Shown here in pieces: positions 25,471 through 32,717 of a stretch of DNA of 64,000 nt. The notes beneath the pieces were generated by a model. The model saw only the letters and a list, made by a program, of their open reading frames with translations. It made no database searches and was not told the origin of the DNA. The position numbers and the translations under genes are program-made. The stretch is from a virus. Each line of letters opens with the position of its first letter. The stretch's first letter is position 1. The stretch lies in IMG/VR virus record IMGVR_UViG_3300037010_001275, positions 30,985-94,984 of that record; one strand, 5' to 3'.

Positions 25471-26202
25471 TCAATGTTTCTTGGAAGACGATGGCTTCGC
25501 CATCGTCGCCGCTCTGCGGGTTTGCTTTTGCTTGGCTAACTCTCCAGCCCTGGCTGCTTTCGCCGCTTTCTTTTCCTGCTCTTTCTTCTTGGACTGCAGG
25601 GACTTCTTGATGGCATAGTCGCGTTCAATGTCTTCGAATTCGTGGATCTCTTTTTTGATTGAGACCTTATTCGAGACGTGCAGAATCGGGCCATAGTTCT
25701 CGCGCAGGAATAGACGGTGTTCTTGAATGTAGTAGATCGCGTAAACGATTGACTTCTCGTAGTTTACTGTCTCGTCCGGGTTACGCCGTTTCGGAGGTTC
25801 TGACAAGACCTCTTTTGGGAGCAACGACCTCAAATAGTCGATCAGGAGGCCGCGCTGGTTCATCACGTAGGCATACGTGTACACAAAAGCGAAGTTGTTG
25901 CTAAAGACCTTGATGTTTTTAGTGAGCATGGATGTTTCCATGCCCCCGACGTCCATAAATTCAATGCAGACGTCATAGCGTACTCCCTCCACACTCTCAG
26001 AGGGAATGCGGATGTGCAGCACCACCGAGTCGGAAACGCGGTATGCCGAAGTTTTGAAGTGGTGGTTCGCCTTCAGCAGCGCCCTGTACTTCGCGAACAG
26101 GGTGTCGAGGATGGCCTTCCTTTGTGGGGTAGAAGCCGCGCCGGCCCCAACCGGGTTCTTGAGATACGACTGAATGGTATACTGATAGCTAGTCTCGTTC
26201 AT
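25471..26202 (-). CDS. Hypothetical protein with basic coiled tail, 243 residues
   Basis: N-terminal domain of mixed strands and helices (VVLHIRIPSESVEG, YDVCIEFMDVGGMET). The C-terminal 50 residues are very lysine/alanine-rich (SKKKEQEKKAAKAARAGELA) and end KPSSSKKH, a probable nucleic-acid-binding or disordered tail. Function unknown. Transcribed just before 23966-25456, 14 bases away. The upstream hairpin at 26266-26308 separates it from the chaperonin gene. Confidence 0.7.
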   Translation of the reverse strand: MNETSYQYTIQSYLKNPVGAGAASTPQRKAILDTLFAKYRALLKANHHFKTSAYRVSDSVVLHIRIPSESVEGVRYDVCIEFMDVGGMETSMLTKNIKVFSNNFAFVYTYAYVMNQRGLLIDYLRSLLPKEVLSEPPKRRNPDETVNYEKSIVYAIYYIQEHRLFLRENYGPILHVSNKVSIKKEIHEFEDIERDYAIKKSLQSKKKEQEKKAAKAARAGELAKQKQTRRAATMAKPSSSKKH

Positions 26203-26265
26203 ATTGCGTGTCTCTCGATGCGTGAGCTCGCCATTTTATCACGTCCCTCTCCTTTTTGCAAATGA

Positions 26266-26308
26266 AAAAGAGTAGACGACTCCTGTGATTGGAGAAGTCT
26301 ACTCTTTT
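26266..26308. terminator. Hairpin terminator
   Basis: AAAAGAGTAGAC and GTCTACTCTTTT pair as an outer stem, and CTCC/GGAG as an inner stem, with an A/T run on both sides. It ends the chaperonin transcript, whose gene lies immediately to the right on the minus strand. Confidence 0.85.
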
Positions 26309-26316
26309 ATCATATA

Positions 26317-28014
26317 TCAACAGCTTACGAATTGGTTGATGCTGATCAGCATACCCATGATGGACACTGACGCCTTGAGGATCTGGATATCGGTGTCGAT
26401 TGGAGCGAGCACGGTAGTCTCATCAAGGTTTTCGAATGCTCCGGTTATCACGTTGAAGATCCGATCAGTCTCCTCGATGATTTCGTCACGCATCTTCTCT
26501 CCGCGCCAGTCGTATTCAGGCGACTTAGTCATGATGCAGAAGTAGGTGTCGAAGTAGACGCGACGAAGCTGGAGGAAGATTGTTTTCACGAACTCCTTGC
26601 TGAACTGATTGAAGACGTAGTCTCCTTCCCAAATGGTATCGAAGCGGTTGCAGAGACGAGTCATCGCGAAGTACAGGTTGACATTACCGCCAAATCCGTA
26701 GCCCTTTGCAAGGGCTGACTTACAGGCCAGCACAGCGTCTTCGACGAGGAAGCGGCGTGCCTTCTTCTCTTCCTCGGTAATGCCACCGACAAGGATCTTC
26801 ACGGAGACGCCAGATAGCTTCGAGAGGCGCAGGCGGATTGCGCCGCGCTTCGAAGGCAGGTTGTTCGGCGTCTCATCATACTCCTTCTCAAGCTGCTGAA
26901 CACGCTCATTGTAGAAGTCAGTGCCGCGAACCATGCCATCGCCGGACATAAACACGGTCTTTGTACCAAAAAACTCGACCGACTTGCAGGCTCCGAGCTG
27001 CTCTGGCTTGAAGGTATTCGGGTCACGGATGATGTCAGAGTCAAGGTAGATCGCCGCGTCAAGAAACTCGTCGTGGTAAGCTTCAAGTGACATATCACCG
27101 GCGCGGATTAGAAGGATCTTGTTGTTACCCTTTAGGAAATCAGACAAACACTCATTGACGGTGTCCTCGTGGGTCTGCTCCACGATTGCCACAATAGCGC
27201 GGTCCGGGTTGGCCTTCTGGATCTCCTTCAGGTTTTCATAGTGCGGCGGGAAGAACTCGTAGCTCATGTATACAAGCGGCTCCTTCACTGCCAGCGTCGA
27301 ACGACCGACCTGATTGAAGTACAGGTTGTGGATCGGACCGCGATCGAAGGTGAATCCGTAGCGGATGCTGTGGGTCAGCGGGACGCTGGAGTCGCGGGGA
27401 TCCTCCTCGATCCTGACGTCGGAGAGGAAGTTGAGCTTCTGAAAGATGCCAGCAATGTAATCGCCGATCTTCAAGTCGTTGTTGTTGGAGATGCTGGCGA
27501 TCGACGTCAGCACACGCTGCTTGTTGTTGCCGTCGATTTTACGGGCATTGCTCTCAAGATCATCGACAAGATAACCAACGATCCGCTCAAGGATATCAAC
27601 CAGCTGCTTACGGCTGCACATGCCTGAGTTACGGAGCGGAGCAAGGTACTCGTACATGAACGATGCTGAAAGCACGGCGCTCGTGGAGCCATCGCCGACG
27701 GTTTTGACGAGATTATACGAAACCCGCTTGATCAAGTCATGCAGCGCTTTGTCCTGCGAGTTAGTGAAGCGCAGGTTCTCGAGAATGGTGTAACCGTCCT
27801 TTGTGACGGTCGGGGTTGAGCCGAGTCGCTCGATTAGCGTGTTGGATCCGAGCGGACCATAGCTCTTGGCGAGGACGCCGCAAAGCGCTGCAAGGAACTT
27901 GACGGTGTCATTGTAGAATTGCTGGTCGTCCTTGACAATCCCCTCGAAACGGCTAAGCTCCTCCGTCATTACGATCTCATCGGCTTTTTTCTTTTTGAAA
28001 AGATTCTTCAACAT
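26317..28014 (-). CDS. Phage GroEL-like chaperonin
   Basis: 565 residues, full chaperonin length. SYGPLGSNTLIE (51-62) matches the GroEL YGPKGRNV region, TVTKDGYTIL (69-78) the conserved TKDG turn, and VGDGSTSAVLSASFMYE (106-122) the GDGTTTAT nucleotide-binding motif. The apical and second equatorial halves are divergent, and no GGM tail is visible. The expected product is a folding machine for phage proteins, as known for phages EL and OBP. No GroES partner is seen in this window. AGGAT precedes ATG 28014. Confidence 0.85.
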   Translation of the reverse strand: MLKNLFKKKKADEIVMTEELSRFEGIVKDDQQFYNDTVKFLAALCGVLAKSYGPLGSNTLIERLGSTPTVTKDGYTILENLRFTNSQDKALHDLIKRVSYNLVKTVGDGSTSAVLSASFMYEYLAPLRNSGMCSRKQLVDILERIVGYLVDDLESNARKIDGNNKQRVLTSIASISNNNDLKIGDYIAGIFQKLNFLSDVRIEEDPRDSSVPLTHSIRYGFTFDRGPIHNLYFNQVGRSTLAVKEPLVYMSYEFFPPHYENLKEIQKANPDRAIVAIVEQTHEDTVNECLSDFLKGNNKILLIRAGDMSLEAYHDEFLDAAIYLDSDIIRDPNTFKPEQLGACKSVEFFGTKTVFMSGDGMVRGTDFYNERVQQLEKEYDETPNNLPSKRGAIRLRLSKLSGVSVKILVGGITEEEKKARRFLVEDAVLACKSALAKGYGFGGNVNLYFAMTRLCNRFDTIWEGDYVFNQFSKEFVKTIFLQLRRVYFDTYFCIMTKSPEYDWRGEKMRDEIIEETDRIFNVITGAFENLDETTVLAPIDTDIQILKASVSIMGMLISINQFVSC

Positions 28015-28038
28015 TGTGCGGATCCTATATCCTTTTCC

Positions 28039-28233
28039 CTATTTCTTTTTCTGAGCGGTAGCGGCCTGCGACTTGATTCGCTCCATCTCCCGCTCCTCGA
28101 TTTTCCTCTTGTCTTCGAGAAACTTCGCCCGACCATTGTACAGGTCAGTTAGCAAGGGAAGCTCGATCGTCATAACGTCTTCAAGGGTTAGCTGGCCTTT
28201 GAAGATGTCCAGTGTCGCTGCGATCTGGTACAT
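28039..28233 (-). CDS. Small coiled-coil protein, possibly the frameshifted extension of the gp26-like gene
   Basis: 64 residues from ATG 28233, ending in a charged helix (RKIEEREMERIKSQAATAQKKK with the stop at 28039). The ATG has no good binding site. The same frame is open back to 28320 and reads coding-like (SKYGKGLIKLIEIRPGNVVQ), overlapping the end of the upstream gene. A -1 shift at the T-run 28311-28315 would fuse it to the upstream protein, adding 90 residues. That arrangement recalls G/GT tail chaperones, but this is inference. Confidence 0.6.
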   Translation of the reverse strand: MYQIAATLDIFKGQLTLEDVMTIELPLLTDLYNGRAKFLEDKRKIEEREMERIKSQAATAQKKK

Positions 28234-28289
28234 AACCTGATCGAGCGACCGTTGGACTACGTTACCGGGGCGAATCTCGATGAGCTTAA

Positions 28290-29471
28290 TCAGGCCCTTA
28301 CCATACTTAGAAAAAGGGTTTCAGTCATGTCGACCACGATGTTCTTAATCTCAGCACCGCAGTGACGGCAGATGGCGTCGGGCAACTTGTATTCGACCTT
28401 GTATTTGTCCATCTTCTCTTTGATTGCCTTGTCGAGGAACTTGCGATCCTCTGATGGGATATCGACGATGGCGCGTAGCTTGTCCTCGATAGTCTCAAGC
28501 TGGATGTACTCGACATCACCCTGCGCGAAAGCGTGGATGTGCGGGATGTATAGCTCTTCGACGTACTTCAAGTACGTAAAGATCTCTGGCTCGTAGCCCT
28601 TGAAGGACTCAGCACGCTGCAGGGACTTCAGGTAGTCGTGCAGAGTCGGAGTGCCAATATCGGCGATGATCTTAGTCTGCGGTAGGATCACGCGATCCTT
28701 CATATTGACCACGGAGTGCTTAACCAGTTCCTCGGGTGTGTAGTTCTTGGACAGGATGTCCTGAATGTACGCACCAGTGGCGGCCTCGTCCTTGGCCTGA
28801 ATCAGCAGTTCCTTGGAAATGCGGGCCTTGTTCTCCTTACCGCACTTTGGACAGGAAACATCATAGTCAGTCTCGTTCGGAAAGGTAGCGCAGTAGATGC
28901 CATAGATTAGGGTCTCGAAGTCGTTTTCAGCAGTAACCTTCAGCCAGTCATCGAAGCGGATCTTGCCGAGTGAGCCATTGACCATGTGTGTATAGACGAA
29001 GTTGAAGAGCTTCATGTTCTGCTCTTTTTCCGTCCCGGTGAACTTACGCACCTTAATCATGTCGTCGTTGTTCAGCGACCGGAACGCGGCACGATAACCG
29101 GACTGCAGTGCGATAACGTCGTAGGAAGGCTTCAGAAACAGGGTCTCGAGCTCTTGGAAGACGCCGAGTGGGTTGGGGCTTTTGACGATTTTGATCTTAC
29201 TCAGATCGACCTGAACGTTGCTCAGGACCTTGTCACGCAGTGCCTCGCGAGAGACAGTATCGGCTTGCGGAGCCTCGGTGGCGGGCTGAACAACAGTTTC
29301 GTTCTGCTGGAGCTCGCCAGCTTCGTCGCGGGTAACTTGGGACGATGCCGTGGTTGAAGTGGTCTGTTCAACAGCGGCATTGGCGACCTCGGCGGGGCTT
29401 TGCTCAGGTTGCTGAGTCTGCCCGTTGATCATCTTGCTGAGATCTTCCATAGAGTTGATTTCCATTGCCAT
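28290..29471 (-). CDS. gp26-like baseplate/tail assembly protein
   Basis: 393 residues. A low-complexity Gln/Thr/Ala N-terminal tail (about 1-85) is followed by a helical domain with two CxxC pairs: CPKCGKENKARIS mid-protein and CRHCG near the end. The hydrophobic finish (VVDMTETLFLSMVRA) has the layout of the T4 gp26-type baseplate hub assembly family. It lies downstream of the gp25-like wedge gene, separated by a terminator hairpin. Its last codons contain a TTTTT run where -1 slippage would continue into the frame at 28039. Assignment rests on domain layout, not on close identity. Confidence 0.55.
   Translation of the reverse strand: MAMEINSMEDLSKMINGQTQQPEQSPAEVANAAVEQTTSTTASSQVTRDEAGELQQNETVVQPATEAPQADTVSREALRDKVLSNVQVDLSKIKIVKSPNPLGVFQELETLFLKPSYDVIALQSGYRAAFRSLNNDDMIKVRKFTGTEKEQNMKLFNFVYTHMVNGSLGKIRFDDWLKVTAENDFETLIYGIYCATFPNETDYDVSCPKCGKENKARISKELLIQAKDEAATGAYIQDILSKNYTPEELVKHSVVNMKDRVILPQTKIIADIGTPTLHDYLKSLQRAESFKGYEPEIFTYLKYVEELYIPHIHAFAQGDVEYIQLETIEDKLRAIVDIPSEDRKFLDKAIKEKMDKYKVEYKLPDAICRHCGAEIKNIVVDMTETLFLSMVRA
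28311..28315 (-). promoter_or_regulatory. Candidate -1 ribosomal frameshift site
   Basis: Near the end of the gp26-like gene the codons ACC CTT TTT CTA contain five T. A Phe-tRNA on TTT can slip one base back onto TTT and continue in the frame that is open to 28039. The fused product would be about 477 residues. It is not a perfect X-XXY-YYZ heptamer. Confidence 0.4.
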
Positions 29472-29590
29472 GTGCTTATCCTTTCGTGATTGGAAACGGT
29501 AATGTGACGGATGAATGTCAGGGACTAAAGCGCTGTTTCACCTTTGAGCACTAGCAAAACTTCGGGCTGTAACTGGAACCTTGAACGCGA

Positions 29591-29626
29591 AGAAAACACC
29601 CTAAGCCCGAAAGGAGCTTAGGGTGT
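29591..29626 (-). terminator. Hairpin terminator after the gp25-like gene
   Basis: ACACCCTAAGC (29596-29606) pairs with GCTTAGGGTGT (29616-29626). On the minus strand it is followed by TTTTCT. It lies three bases after the gp25-like stop and splits the baseplate operon. Confidence 0.85.
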
Positions 29627-29629
29627 CTC

Positions 29630-30055
29630 TTAGAAGTAGAAGTCCGACTTTACGGAACTCCCCTTGTTGTTGGAACTAAACGTCAACGCAAAGGTGTCTT
29701 TCCCATCCACAGGTTTACCAATGCGGAAAAAGATTACGAGGTACTCTTCTTTGGCAGTTCCAAGGTTCGACATTTTCACGTCGATGGCATCCACGGAGTC
29801 ATTTGGAAGATAGGTCTCAACCTGACGATTAATCCGAGAACGGATCGACTCGAGAGTGTTCTCATCAGCGATCTCGTGTAGATAGGTTCCTATACCGACT
29901 CCAGCGTCAACGAGGTTAGGAATCGTCCCCGGCTCCATGAGAATGAGTGTCTGTAACCTGCGGGCTAAAGCGAGCATTCCCTTAATATTATGCGACGAGC
30001 GAAAAGCGTCCGGGACAAACGTCGGCTCGTCCAATAGATCAGGGTTGGTGACCAT
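29630..30055 (-). CDS. gp25-like baseplate wedge protein
   Basis: 141 residues. The centre TIPNLVDAGVGIGTYLHEIA then RINRQVETYLPND matches the GPW/gp25 family, whose members join baseplate wedges and nucleate the sheath in contractile tails. Length is normal. It follows two unassigned genes of the same operon and precedes a terminator. Binding site GAG at eight bases. Confidence 0.75.
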   Translation of the reverse strand: MVTNPDLLDEPTFVPDAFRSSHNIKGMLALARRLQTLILMEPGTIPNLVDAGVGIGTYLHEIADENTLESIRSRINRQVETYLPNDSVDAIDVKMSNLGTAKEEYLVIFFRIGKPVDGKDTFALTFSSNNKGSSVKSDFYF

Positions 30056-30064
30056 GATTTACAC

Positions 30065-30529
30065 TCAGGTGTTATCGCCAATGCGGTAGACGTTGTCGCC
30101 ATTCTCGCCACCAGAAGAGCCACCGTTCTTTTGGCTCTCGAGGTGGTCGACGATGTTAAAGGACTGGGCTTTGGAGAGCAGGACCTTGAGGATACCGATG
30201 TGCTCCTGCATGTACTTCAGCTGGTCGCGCTTAGCAGTATCTTCCTTGCAACTTATACACTTGGTCTTAGTGAACTGCTTCTTCTCGAGCTCCTCCTCGG
30301 CGGCGCGAAGCGCGTCGCGGATACGCTCGATGACTTCAGTCTTCTCCTCATGTGTGTCGATGTTGACGACACGCTTGGCGAGGTAGTCGATCTCCTTAAT
30401 GGAATAGCCCTTCAGCTTGCGGGCTGCCCACGACACGAAGCTCTCGTAGGAGAACTCCTCATTCATGATCTGCTGCTCCTGACGGGTGAGGAGAGCCTCT
30501 CTGTCCAGAATGATGTGTTTATCGAACAT
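30065..30529 (-). CDS. Hypothetical helical protein in baseplate operon
   Basis: 154 residues, largely helical with a coiled-coil-like middle (RIRDALRAAEEELEKKQF) and one CxxC (CISCKED). It ends with a flexible Gly/Asn/Ser tail. No family recognised. Nine bases upstream of the gp25-like gene; probably a baseplate component or assembly factor. Confidence 0.65.
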   Translation of the reverse strand: MFDKHIILDREALLTRQEQQIMNEEFSYESFVSWAARKLKGYSIKEIDYLAKRVVNIDTHEEKTEVIERIRDALRAAEEELEKKQFTKTKCISCKEDTAKRDQLKYMQEHIGILKVLLSKAQSFNIVDHLESQKNGGSSGGENGDNVYRIGDNT

Positions 30530-30538
30530 GGTTGGTTC

Positions 30539-31030
30539 CTATGTGGTTGTGAGACGCAGGGTCGTCAAGCAACTGTCGTTGCGGACGAAGCCCATGCCTC
30601 GGATGTTGGTCAGAAGAATCTCGGAGAGCGGCCTTTTGTGGATGTCTACGAGACCGGAGGTCCCGAGGCGGTAGCCAGCATCGTATGCCTCGTCCGTGAG
30701 TTCCAGAAGCCCAAAAATACTTGGATCCTTCGACTGGAACCTCTCGAGCAGCGGGATCGCCACGAACTCGCCCTTCGGGATGACGTGCCTGTTGAGGATG
30801 GTCCGCATCAGACTCTTCGAGAACGAGACGTGCAAATCCATCTCACGCTGAGTGTGGACCTCAGTCTTCCATTCGAGGAAGTTGCCACGGAAGAGACGAT
30901 CCTTCATCTGATAATCAAGATCTACGACAAGTGCAATATCGTTTGTCGTGAAGATGCGTTCATCCAGGTCAAGCGTCAGGGTCTCCCGCTGAAAGAGGTC
31001 AAACACCTCCGGGTAACTGAAAATTCTCAT
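30539..31030 (-). CDS. Hypothetical protein in baseplate operon, 163 residues
   Basis: Alpha/beta protein starting MRIFSYPEVFDLFQRETLTL with AAAGGAAA upstream. The region HVIPKGEFVAIPLLERF looks like a structured beta domain. No family recognised. Operon position suggests a virion role. Confidence 0.65.
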   Translation of the reverse strand: MRIFSYPEVFDLFQRETLTLDLDERIFTTNDIALVVDLDYQMKDRLFRGNFLEWKTEVHTQREMDLHVSFSKSLMRTILNRHVIPKGEFVAIPLLERFQSKDPSIFGLLELTDEAYDAGYRLGTSGLVDIHKRPLSEILLTNIRGMGFVRNDSCLTTLRLTTT

Positions 31031-31060
31031 TGTGCTTTCCTTTTTCTTTTATTCTTTATG

Positions 31061-31774
31061 TCACGCCTCCAGCACCTTCTCTCTAAAATAGGCATTGAAT
31101 GGCGTATAAACCTTATCATTCACCTGAACGAAATCGAACCCCTCTCGGCGAGTGGCTTCAGCCTTCAGCTTCTCGAGTCTCTCGTCGCGTTTCTGGTAGT
31201 GCTCATTACCGCCCTTGATCTCGATGATCAGGTTCAGCGACGGGATGAAGAAGTCTGGAAGGTAAAACCTTGTCTTATCGCCGTCTTTATAGTAGATTGT
31301 TGGCGGCTCGGCAATGTATTCTCTCTTGAAGTGGTACACAGTCTCGAGGAAGTGGAGAAAGTGCGCCTCGTAGTTTCCCGTGACCGGAGTCTCAGACCCG
31401 TCCAGCCACTTGTAGGTCTGCGTGATGGAGCGCGAAGCCAGCATTTTCTTCTGATGCTCCGGCTCGTCTGTGATGTATACCTTACCGTACTTTTTCAACA
31501 TCCGCGCCTTGAACTCCTCGCGGTACTGTTGTTTCTCGGTCTCCCCTGTGAACCGTTCGTAACGCTCAGTGACGGGGTTCCAGGCGGTCGGCTTACCGGA
31601 GATGACAGATCGTCCTTGCGTCTTGCCGTACTTGACGAAGAACCAGAACCGGGCCGGATCATCCCAACCGAGGTTCTCCATCTCACCCTTCTTGGTCTCA
31701 GCGATGTAGGCGTAGAGGGCTTGTTTCGACAGGAAAGTTTTCCCCTCATACTTGAATATCTTTTTCGCTGCCAT
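31061..31774 (-). CDS. PD-(D/E)XK nuclease-like protein
   Basis: 237 residues. The C-terminal third holds TRFYLPDFFIPSLNLIIEIKGG, with the catalytic Asp in PDF and Glu-x-Lys in EIKG, the standard PD-(D/E)XK core, preceded by an acidic helix (YEAHFLHFLETVYHF). Proteins of this layout include Vsr-like and phage DNA-processing nucleases. The N-terminal 130 residues (NPVTERYERFTGETEKQQYR and others) are unassigned and may bind DNA. First gene of the minus-strand operon leading to gp25. AGGA precedes ATG 31774. Confidence 0.75.
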   Translation of the reverse strand: MAAKKIFKYEGKTFLSKQALYAYIAETKKGEMENLGWDDPARFWFFVKYGKTQGRSVISGKPTAWNPVTERYERFTGETEKQQYREEFKARMLKKYGKVYITDEPEHQKKMLASRSITQTYKWLDGSETPVTGNYEAHFLHFLETVYHFKREYIAEPPTIYYKDGDKTRFYLPDFFIPSLNLIIEIKGGNEHYQKRDERLEKLKAEATRREGFDFVQVNDKVYTPFNAYFREKVLEA

Positions 31775-31835
31775 AACTTTTCCTATGATTAACGATCATG
31801 ACGTTAGCACCGAGATCTTCCATACTACTATTTTG

Positions 31836-31913
31836 TTACATAATGTAATTGGAAAACATAAGAATAATTCTAAGGATTTTGATGATAGATCCTTCCAACA
31901 GTTTCCAATCGAG
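31836..31913 (+). promoter_or_regulatory. Structured leader of the spanin operon
   Basis: Contains the palindrome TTACATAATGTAA (31836-31848). It also has an outer inverted repeat ATTGGAAAAC...GTTTCCAAT enclosing AAGGAT...ATCCTT. The nested pairs end just before the spanin start. It could be an operator or a translational control hairpin for lysis timing. Confidence 0.4.
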
Positions 31914-31921
31914 GTTTCATC

Positions 31922-32371
31922 ATGATTACAGTATTGCTCAAGAACTGGAAGCTTGGCTTCTTCACGGTGCTCATACTTCTCGTGGCATTCTTTGCTTACC
32001 AATGGAAGTCTGCCAAGGCTGAGATTGCCGAACAAGCAGTCGTTCTCAACCGAAAGATATCGACCCTAGAAGAGACGCTGGCCCACAACCAAGACCAACT
32101 CAAGAAGGCTGAAGAAATCAATGAAGAATATGAGCGGAACGCCGAAGCTCAGAAAGTAATCGAAAAAGCTAACACTGAGGCCAAAGACCGACTCAGTGTG
32201 AAGACTGGAAAGGTCGACCGTACCAAGGCAGAGCTCACACAGGAGTCCTATTCTCAGATCCCCGAGAATCGGGTACTCTCCGCCGAGAGCGTGAACATTA
32301 TGATCAAGCTCATAGAGACAGTCGATCCTCTGCTGCCCGTCGAATCTAATTCTAACGTCTCACAGGGATAA
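31922..32371 (+). CDS. Inner-membrane spanin (Rz-like)
   Basis: 149 residues. A short N-terminus is followed by one membrane helix (LGFFTVLILLVAFFAYQW), then a long periplasmic coiled coil (about residues 28-100, rich in Glu, Lys, Gln). This is the layout of i-spanins, which link the inner membrane to an outer-membrane lipoprotein and fuse the membranes at lysis. The o-spanin gene follows four bases later. No endolysin or clear holin is adjacent in this window. Confidence 0.85.
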   Translation: MITVLLKNWKLGFFTVLILLVAFFAYQWKSAKAEIAEQAVVLNRKISTLEETLAHNQDQLKKAEEINEEYERNAEAQKVIEKANTEAKDRLSVKTGKVDRTKAELTQESYSQIPENRVLSAESVNIMIKLIETVDPLLPVESNSNVSQG

Positions 32372-32375
32372 GACC

Positions 32376-32717
32376 ATGAAAAAACTTATTATCATCATTA
32401 CGGTGGCCCTTTCCCTCGTCGGCTGCGCCACAAACGGTGGAACCACTGTCGAGCGTGTTGACGTTAACATGACATCACGCAAGTTGCAGTTTGTCGAGTT
32501 GGATGAGGATATTCTCGCTGCCTGCAAGCAACCGCGCCCAATGGCCGAGCGTTTGCCTAGCCGCACTACCGGAAAGATCAAGGAGTCTGAGGTCGTGGCC
32601 GCTCTCGTGGAATCCTACACGAACGAAGTAAACTGCTTCCTCGCGACAAGGGAGCTGTTCCGTCTGCAACGCGATGTTAAGTCCAAGCTTGAGAGTTCCT
32701 CCAATGACAACAAGTAA
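32376..32717 (+). CDS. Outer-membrane spanin lipoprotein (Rz1-like)
   Basis: 113 residues. A lipoprotein signal peptide is clear: MKK, a hydrophobic core, then the lipobox LVGC with the acylated Cys at 17, followed by ATNGG (no Asp at +2, so outer-membrane targeting is expected). It pairs with the i-spanin just upstream. Its 3' end overlaps the start of the 1104-residue gene by 14 bases. Confidence 0.87.
   Translation: MKKLIIIITVALSLVGCATNGGTTVERVDVNMTSRKLQFVELDEDILAACKQPRPMAERLPSRTTGKIKESEVVAALVESYTNEVNCFLATRELFRLQRDVKSKLESSSNDNK

Noticed and set aside
30131-31792. A 553-codon open frame on the plus strand
   Set aside because: It lies fully opposite four well-started minus-strand baseplate-operon genes (gp25-like neighbourhood and PD-(D/E)XK nuclease), has no binding site and an unusual Leu/Val/Glu composition typical of an antisense shadow.
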